Source: Paucibacter sp. TC2R-5
Lineage (GTDB): Bacteria > Pseudomonadota > Gammaproteobacteria > Burkholderiales > Burkholderiaceae_C
Length of the DNA: 64,000 bases
NCBI RefSeq assembly: GCF_025717605.1
Contig: NZ_JAJIRQ010000001.1
Coordinates: 62,001-126,000, forward strand
Reading direction: 5' to 3'
Shown: one piece after another, positions 58,939 to 64,000 of the stretch
Layout of the letters: the number at the start of each line of letters is the position of its first letter
How positions within the stretch are numbered: the stretch's first letter is position 1
Notes under the pieces: generated by a model
What the model saw: only the letters and a program-made list of their open reading frames with translations
Database searches by the model: none
What the model was told of the DNA's origin: nothing
Translations under genes and position numbers: made by a program

Positions 58939-61107
58939 ATGAACCCATCCATCTTCTTCAAGTCCGCTCTGGCGACCTGTTTGGCCGCCCCTTTGGCCCT
59001 GCTGGCACAAGCCGGCCCCTATCCGGCCACGCCCGCCAAGCCGGTCACCGATGTTTATCACGGCACCGCTGTCGTTGACCCCTATCGCTGGATGGAGGAC
59101 ATGAAGTCGCCGGAGTTCCAGGCCTGGTTGAAGACGCAGGCCGCTTTTGCGGACGGCGTGCTGGCCCAGATTCCCGGCCGCGCCGCCTTGCGCGAGCGCC
59201 TGGGTGTGCTGGCCGACGCGGGCGAAAGCACCGGCGGCTATGAGATGGTGGCCGGCAAGCTGTTTTATTCCAAGCGAGCCCCGGGCCAAAACCAGGCGCG
59301 CTTGTGGGTACGCGACGGTTTGGCAGGGGCTGAACGCGAACTGCTGGACCCCAACAACCTGCCCGGCGAGCCCGGCAAGCATGCGATCGACTGGTACAGC
59401 GTCTCGCCCAACGGCCGTATCTTGGCGGTGGGCCTGTCCAAGGGCGGCAGCGAGGACAGCATCTTGCGTCTGCTCGATGTGGCCACGGCCAAGTTCTTGC
59501 CCGTAGCGATCGACCGCACCGGTTTGAACGAAGGCGGCGTGGCCTGGTTGCCCGACGCCAGCGGTTTCTTGTACAACCGCCATCCTGCAGAGGAGCGCTA
59601 TAACAAGAGCGCGGTTTTCCTGCACATCCTGGGCCAGGACCCAGCCAAGGATGTGGCGCAGTTTGGCTGGCAGGTGAACAAGAAGGAAGCCTTCGAGATC
59701 GCCGATCTGCCCTATGTGCGCATCACCAAAGGCTCGCCCTGGGCCTTGGCCGAGGTCTTGCATGGCGACGCGGCCGAGCGCAGCTACTGGGTGGCGAGGG
59801 TCGATCAACTCAAGGGTGCGGCAACACCTTGGCGGCGCGTCGTGCGGCCTAGCGACAAGGTTACACGGGCAGAAGTGGCCGGCGGATCGCTGTATGCGCT
59901 GAGCCAGAAGAAGGCTTCGCGCCGTGAGCTGCTGAGCCTGGATCTGGCCTCGGCCAAGGCCGGCTTCAAGACCGCTCTGCCCGCCGGTGACAGCGTGCTG
60001 CAAACCATTGAGGCCGGCGACACCGCCGTCTATGTGAAGGCGCTGGACGCGGGCGTGAGCAAGCTCTGGCGTGTGGGTAAAAAGGACGGCAAGGTCTCGA
60101 CCGTGGCCCTGCCGTTCGAGGGCACGCTGCGCAGTGTCAACCCGCTGAAGGGCGACGAGTTGCTGGTCTTGCTGGAAGGCTGGACGCAGGCACCGCAAAG
60201 CTTGTTACTGCAAGCAGGCGGTGTGGCCGATGCGCCGGCGCAGCGGCTGACGATCCAAAAGCCCGTCGCCGTCGATGCCTCCGGCGTCGAAGCGCGCCGC
60301 GTGATGGTCAAGAGCCATGACGGCGTGATGGTGCCGCTGTCCATCGTGGCACCCAAAGCGGTCACCCTGGACGGCAAGCGCCCGACGATTCTGAGCGCTT
60401 ACGGCGCCTACGGCATCACGCAGGAGCCGCGTTTCAGCGCGACCCGCCTGGCCTGGACCGAGCGCGGCGGCGTGCAGGCGATCTGCCATGTGCGCGGCGG
60501 CGGCGAACTCGGTGACGACTGGCACCGCGGTGGCTACATCGCCACCAAGCAAAACACCGTGTCGGACTTTGTGGCCTGCGCCGAATGGCTGATTGCCAAC
60601 AAATACACCTCGCCCGCGACCCTGGCCGGCACGGGCGGCAGTGCTGGCGGCATCACGATTGGCGGCGCCGTCACGCAGCGCGGCGACTTGTTCGCAGCGG
60701 CGCAAAGCGCGGTCGGCTTGTCCGATATGTTGCGTATGGAGCTGACCTTGAACGGCGCGCCCAATATCGCCGAGTTCGGCACGGTGACCAACCCAGCGCA
60801 TTTCAAGAGCATGTTTGCGCTGAGCCCTTACCATAACGTCAAGGATGGTCGCAGCTACCCCGCCGTCATCGTCACCACCGGCGCCAATGACCCGCGCGTC
60901 GAGGCCTGGATTCCGGCCAAGCTGGCCGCGCGCATGCAAACTGCCAATCCAGACGCCGTCAAGACCCGCCCGGTGATTCTGCGAGTTGACTTTGAAGGCG
61001 GCCACGGCATGGGCTCTAGCGTCTCGCAGCGCCTCGATGAAACCGCAGATGTGTGGAGCTTCTTCCTCTGGCAGTTCGGCGACGCGGCTTTCCAGCCCAA
61101 GCGTTGA
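58939..61107 (+). CDS. Prolyl oligopeptidase (S9) family secreted peptidase
   Basis: ATG 58939 gives 722 residues with a signal peptide (LATCLAAPLALLAQA), an N-terminal beta-propeller (about 70-420; YPATPAKPVTDVYHGTAVVDPYRWMED is the usual opening) and an alpha/beta-hydrolase domain with the triad S568 (GTGGSAGG), D651 (GANDPRV) and H689 (GGHGMG). Known activity: cleavage after proline in short peptides; a periplasmic or exported form is implied by the signal. It ends before a strong terminator. Confidence 0.9.
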   Translation: MNPSIFFKSALATCLAAPLALLAQAGPYPATPAKPVTDVYHGTAVVDPYRWMEDMKSPEFQAWLKTQAAFADGVLAQIPGRAALRERLGVLADAGESTGGYEMVAGKLFYSKRAPGQNQARLWVRDGLAGAERELLDPNNLPGEPGKHAIDWYSVSPNGRILAVGLSKGGSEDSILRLLDVATAKFLPVAIDRTGLNEGGVAWLPDASGFLYNRHPAEERYNKSAVFLHILGQDPAKDVAQFGWQVNKKEAFEIADLPYVRITKGSPWALAEVLHGDAAERSYWVARVDQLKGAATPWRRVVRPSDKVTRAEVAGGSLYALSQKKASRRELLSLDLASAKAGFKTALPAGDSVLQTIEAGDTAVYVKALDAGVSKLWRVGKKDGKVSTVALPFEGTLRSVNPLKGDELLVLLEGWTQAPQSLLLQAGGVADAPAQRLTIQKPVAVDASGVEARRVMVKSHDGVMVPLSIVAPKAVTLDGKRPTILSAYGAYGITQEPRFSATRLAWTERGGVQAICHVRGGGELGDDWHRGGYIATKQNTVSDFVACAEWLIANKYTSPATLAGTGGSAGGITIGGAVTQRGDLFAAAQSAVGLSDMLRMELTLNGAPNIAEFGTVTNPAHFKSMFALSPYHNVKDGRSYPAVIVTTGANDPRVEAWIPAKLAARMQTANPDAVKTRPVILRVDFEGGHGMGSSVSQRLDETADVWSFFLWQFGDAAFQPKR

Positions 61108-61129
61108 AGCAAACCAGTAGGTCTTCATG

Positions 61130-61166
61130 AGGCCGGACCGTCGTCAAGACGGCCCGGCCTTTTTTG
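61130..61166 (+). terminator. Rho-independent terminator after the S9 peptidase
   Basis: GGCCGG and CGTC pair with GACGG and CCGGCC around a GTCAA-type loop, giving a long GC-rich stem followed by six T residues at about 61160-61165. Confidence 0.8.
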
Positions 61167-61218
61167 TTGACTTTGAGGCAGATCAAGCCCGCGCCATCTC
61201 TCCCGGTGCCGCGCGGTT

Positions 61219-61236
61219 TTGTAACCATGCTGTCAC
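61219..61236 (+). promoter_or_regulatory. Pho-box-like site upstream of the PhoU-like/PPDK operon
   Basis: TTGTAAC-CATG-CTGTCAC has the 7-4-7 direct-repeat layout of a PhoB site (CTGTCAT-N4-CTGTCAT), the second half nearly perfect. CATACT (61248-61253) lies 11 bases downstream, where the -10 is expected in Pho promoters, giving a start near 61260, 40 bases before the ATG. Confidence 0.5.
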
Positions 61237-61299
61237 GGGCTGCTGAACATACTGGCGAGCATTGCTCCTACCGCCGCTTAGTCTCGGCCGCTCACCATC

Positions 61300-63258
61300 A
61301 TGGAAAAGTCCGACGCCGTTGCCTCGCTGGGCCAGCACAGCCTCCTGCTGCCCGCCTGGGTCAAAACCGCCTTGCTCGCCAATGACCGCTTGAAGCTGTG
61401 CCTGACGGTTTTGCAGGCCGCTGCCGATCACGCCATGGCGCCTGCCAAGACGCCGCCCGATCTGCGCAGTGAAATGGCCGCCGCTGGCCTCGACGCCGCC
61501 TGGCTGCGCGATATGCCTGCGCAGGCCAGTCGCGACGGCGAAGATGTGCTCTTGCCGCAACTGCCGCAGTTGGCCACGCAACTCGCGCAAGACCTGAGCC
61601 TGATGGCGCGACCGCTGCTGCAGACCGAAACCGACAAAAGCACCCGCGAGCGCGTCGCCTTTTGGGCCGCGAAGCTGGATGGGCTGCATGACGAAGATTT
61701 GCTCAGCCCCGTCTTGCTGCGAGCCTTGAGCCATGGCCACCGTGCCAAGCATGGTGAGCCTGCGGATGACAGCCTGCACCTGCTGGTGATGGACTTGCAC
61801 AAGCAGCTCAACCACCTGGCCGCCAGCCTGGCCAGCGAGCTGATAGACGGCGCCCATGTGTGGCAGCTGCAGGACGACGACCGGCCGCGCGTCGCCGCCT
61901 TTATGCGCGGCCTGCGGCGCACCTCAGCGCTGAAGTTCGAACATCCCGGCCTCGACACCGCCGCCACGCGCGACGGCGAGCGGCTCTTGATCCAGAACGA
62001 TATCGGCACCAATGATGCCCATGTGCTGGTCTTGCAAGTGCAGGGTTTGACGATCAGTCTGACCTATTCCGATCTGCACAGCAGCCGATTCGAGTTCTTT
62101 CAGGCCCAGCTCGCCGCCTACGGCGCGCAATGGTCATCGCCTGAGGCGCGGGTCTCGGCCGGGCTGAATCGGGGCGAGGCCTATCAGCTGGGCACGGCGC
62201 GCTTCGAAGCGACCGATGAGGCGCAGCTGCAAGGCATGCTGGAAGGCATCGCCTCCCGCATCGTCTTTTTGATCGACTGGAACCGCGCTCGCAAGAGGCT
62301 ATTGAACTTTGTCGGCAAACGCGAGGCGATTGCCGTGCTGGCCGAGGCGGCCAAGGCAGAGATCGGCCATATGGCCTGGCTCAAGGCCGGCGCCGAGCGC
62401 ATGCTGTTCGAGGCCATGCAGGCCGTAGGCGCCGACGCGTTTCGCATCGGAGACCGGCTGGATGAGGTCTTAGGCGAAGCCGGTGCGCAGGCCTTTTTGC
62501 TGGAGGTCTTGCGCCTGTCGTCGACTGCGATGCTGGCGCAGCAGCCTGCCGCGCTGGTGGCCGACGAAACCCGTTTGCTGCTGGCGCGTCAACTGCAGCG
62601 CAGGGCGCCCGAGTTCGATTTGCTGGCCGAACATGCCGCCTATTGCCAGACCCTGGCCGAAGGCATCAGCCAGGCCCTGGCCCATGGCTGGGAGCAAGAC
62701 AAAGAGGCGTCGGCCAAGCTGGCTCAGCGCGCCAAGGCCTGGGAGCGCCAGGCCGATCACTTGGTGATGCAAGCGCGCGAACGGGCGCGCCGCCAGCCGC
62801 GCTGGGCGCAGTTTGCGCGCCTGCTGGAGACGGCCGATGATGCGGCCGATGCGCTGGAGGAATGCGCATTCCTGCTCGGCCTGATCGCCGAACATCACCA
62901 CCAAGGCTGGAACAAAGAGTTGCGCGGCCTGCTCGCTCAGCTGGCACAGGCAGTGCTGCATGCGACGCAGGAGCAAGTGAGGGCCGTCGCCGTGGCGCGT
63001 GGACTGAACGGGGCCAGCGAAGCGGCCGAGCATGATGATTTTGTCGCGTCCACCTGGCAGGTGCTGCGCGCCGAGCGCCAATGCGATGAGCTGCTGCGTG
63101 CGGCCAAGCGCTGCATGGCGGCCGAAGTGAGCAACGCCGCCGCGCTGATGCTGGTCAACGACCTGGCCAATCAGCTGGAGTTTGCGTCCGATCGGCTGCT
63201 CAACGCGGCCTATGCCTTGCGCGAGCTGGTGTTCAGCAAGACCGAGGTGGGCGCATGA
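61300..63258 (+). CDS. Large protein with C-terminal PhoU/DUF47-like region
   Basis: A 652-residue soluble, Ala/Leu-rich, mostly helical protein. The last 170 residues (RAKAWERQADHLVMQARERA, FARLLETADDAADALEECAFL, NDLANQLEFASDRLLNAAYALRELVF) resemble the E/D-rich helical repeats of PhoU and DUF47 proteins, which bind metal clusters. The N-terminal 470 residues show no domain I recognise; a middle section (QNDIGTNDAHVLVLQVQGLTISLTYSD) looks beta-rich. Its stop overlaps the start of the PPDK gene (ATGA), implying a joint function, and a Pho-box-like site precedes it. Confidence 0.7.
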   Translation: MEKSDAVASLGQHSLLLPAWVKTALLANDRLKLCLTVLQAAADHAMAPAKTPPDLRSEMAAAGLDAAWLRDMPAQASRDGEDVLLPQLPQLATQLAQDLSLMARPLLQTETDKSTRERVAFWAAKLDGLHDEDLLSPVLLRALSHGHRAKHGEPADDSLHLLVMDLHKQLNHLAASLASELIDGAHVWQLQDDDRPRVAAFMRGLRRTSALKFEHPGLDTAATRDGERLLIQNDIGTNDAHVLVLQVQGLTISLTYSDLHSSRFEFFQAQLAAYGAQWSSPEARVSAGLNRGEAYQLGTARFEATDEAQLQGMLEGIASRIVFLIDWNRARKRLLNFVGKREAIAVLAEAAKAEIGHMAWLKAGAERMLFEAMQAVGADAFRIGDRLDEVLGEAGAQAFLLEVLRLSSTAMLAQQPAALVADETRLLLARQLQRRAPEFDLLAEHAAYCQTLAEGISQALAHGWEQDKEASAKLAQRAKAWERQADHLVMQARERARRQPRWAQFARLLETADDAADALEECAFLLGLIAEHHHQGWNKELRGLLAQLAQAVLHATQEQVRAVAVARGLNGASEAAEHDDFVASTWQVLRAERQCDELLRAAKRCMAAEVSNAAALMLVNDLANQLEFASDRLLNAAYALRELVFSKTEVGA

Positions 63259-64000
63259 ATACCACTGATCTGTGCTTGATCGGCTGCCCGGGTCAGACCT
63301 CGGTCGCTCAAACCAGTCCGCAGCGCTTGGGCTTCAAGGCCTTTAATTTGCTTCGCATGGCCGAGCTAGGCCTGCCGGTGCCGCCGGCCTTTGTTCTGGG
63401 CACGCGCTTTTGCGCCGATGCCGGGCTGCGGGCCGGGGCCGCGCAGCCTGCGCTGTGGTTGCCGGCGCTGCAGGCCTTGGAGTCGGCCAGCGCCGGCCTG
63501 CGTTTCGGCGATGTGGCCAGGCCCTTGCTGCTGTCGGTGCGCTCCGGTGCGCCGGTGTCCATGCCCGGCATGATGGAAACCCTGCTCAATATCGGCCTCA
63601 ACGACGAGACCGTGCAGGGCCTGATCCGCCAGACCGGCAACCCGCGCTTGGCCTGGGATGCCTACCGCCGCTTGATCGCCAGCTTTGGCGAGGTGGTGGC
63701 GGGCTTGCCGGCCGCCTTGTTCGAAGATGAGTTGACCTTGCTCTGTGCGGGCCGGGACGAGCGGCTGCTCGACTTTGCCGAGCTGCGGGCCTTGGCACGA
63801 CGCTATCTGCAGCTGTTTGCGCAGGCCGCCGGCCGGCCTTTTCCGCAGGCCGCACAAGCGCAATTGCAGCAGGCGATCGCCGCTGTGTTCGACTCCTGGC
63901 AGTCCGCCAAGGCTTGCAGTTACCGCGCCGCTCATGGCATCGAAGACACGATAGGCACGGCGGTGACGGTGCAGGCCATGGTGTTTGGCAATGCCGGCGC
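63255..64000 (+). CDS. ppdK: Pyruvate phosphate dikinase / PEP-pyruvate-binding protein, N-terminal part (runs off window)
   Basis: The frame opens at ATG 63255, inside the preceding stop (ATGA), and is open to the window end (248 codons). LGFKAFNLLRMAELGLPVPPAFVLGT and SVRSGAPVSMPGMMETLLNIGLND are hallmark nucleotide-binding sequences of PPDK; AAHGIEDTIGTAVTVQAMVFGNAG continues the ATP-grasp-like domain. Known reaction: PEP + AMP + PPi to pyruvate + ATP + Pi. The phosphohistidine and PEP-binding domains are outside the window, so a shorter PPDK-like variant cannot be excluded. Confidence 0.85.
   Translation, partial: MNTTDLCLIGCPGQTSVAQTSPQRLGFKAFNLLRMAELGLPVPPAFVLGTRFCADAGLRAGAAQPALWLPALQALESASAGLRFGDVARPLLLSVRSGAPVSMPGMMETLLNIGLNDETVQGLIRQTGNPRLAWDAYRRLIASFGEVVAGLPAALFEDELTLLCAGRDERLLDFAELRALARRYLQLFAQAAGRPFPQAAQAQLQQAIAAVFDSWQSAKACSYRAAHGIEDTIGTAVTVQAMVFGNAG

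Overview
The window is GC-rich chromosomal DNA from a betaproteobacterium, most likely a Burkholderiales member of the Rubrivivax/Roseateles/Leptothrix type. The basis is the gene order hemA-prfA-prmC-grxD-ubiX, rplU-rpmA-obgE-proB, rppH divergent from proS plus a lytic transglycosylase, a PEP-CTERM protein, and an abundance of MCPs and c-di-GMP proteins. This is inference from gene content; no database search was possible.

Regions. (1) 1-17.4 kb is mostly housekeeping: an epimerase tail, a two-sensor GGDEF protein, ispB, ribosomal proteins L21/L27, obgE, proB, rppH, proS, ubiX, grxD, prmC, prfA, hemA, miaB and a few envelope proteins of unknown function. (2) 17.6-19.4 kb is an IS3-type insertion sequence with a 15-G tract at one tip and a stranded OmpA C-terminal fragment at the other. 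(3) 19.4-24.4 kb is envelope: an L,D-transpeptidase paired with a TPR protein (both with a similar C-terminal domain), a small FimV-like protein and a PEP-CTERM choice-of-anchor protein. (4) 24.5-49.1 kb is a dense signalling island: four chemoreceptors, two histidine kinases, one large hybrid kinase, a stand-alone receiver protein, a REC-GGDEF-EAL protein, an HD-GYP protein with a TPR/GAF front end, a YfiR-like periplasmic protein coupled to a CHASE8-type kinase, a TonB-dependent receptor coupled to an orphan binding lipoprotein, an HTH-receiver regulator and a pseudo-receiver. (5) 49-61 kb is accessory metabolism and proteolysis: an S10 peptidase, DUF429, arginase, a LOG-family protein, MoeB/ThiF, CtpA, an iron ABC transporter pair and an S9 peptidase. 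(6) 61.2-64 kb starts a probably phosphate-regulated operon: a PhoU/DUF47-like protein overlapping a pyruvate phosphate dikinase gene that runs off the window.

The most interesting part is the signalling island. A TonB receptor, periplasmic binding lipoprotein and HD-GYP phosphodiesterase are stacked in one operon. Beside it lie a YfiR/CHASE8 pair whose output is a histidine kinase rather than a cyclase, and several proteins with one shared receiver type. I infer an outer-membrane-to-c-di-GMP/chemotaxis signalling network; no single piece is new as a family, but the combination deserves attention. Other notable observations are a duplicated arginase 3' end with synonymous divergence, a Pho-box-like site before the PhoU-like/PPDK operon, an FNR-like box and apparently leaderless start at hemA, and a transposase gene with a stop at codon 3. 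No CRISPR array, rRNA or tRNA gene was recognised. No gene-free stretch exceeds about 270 bases.
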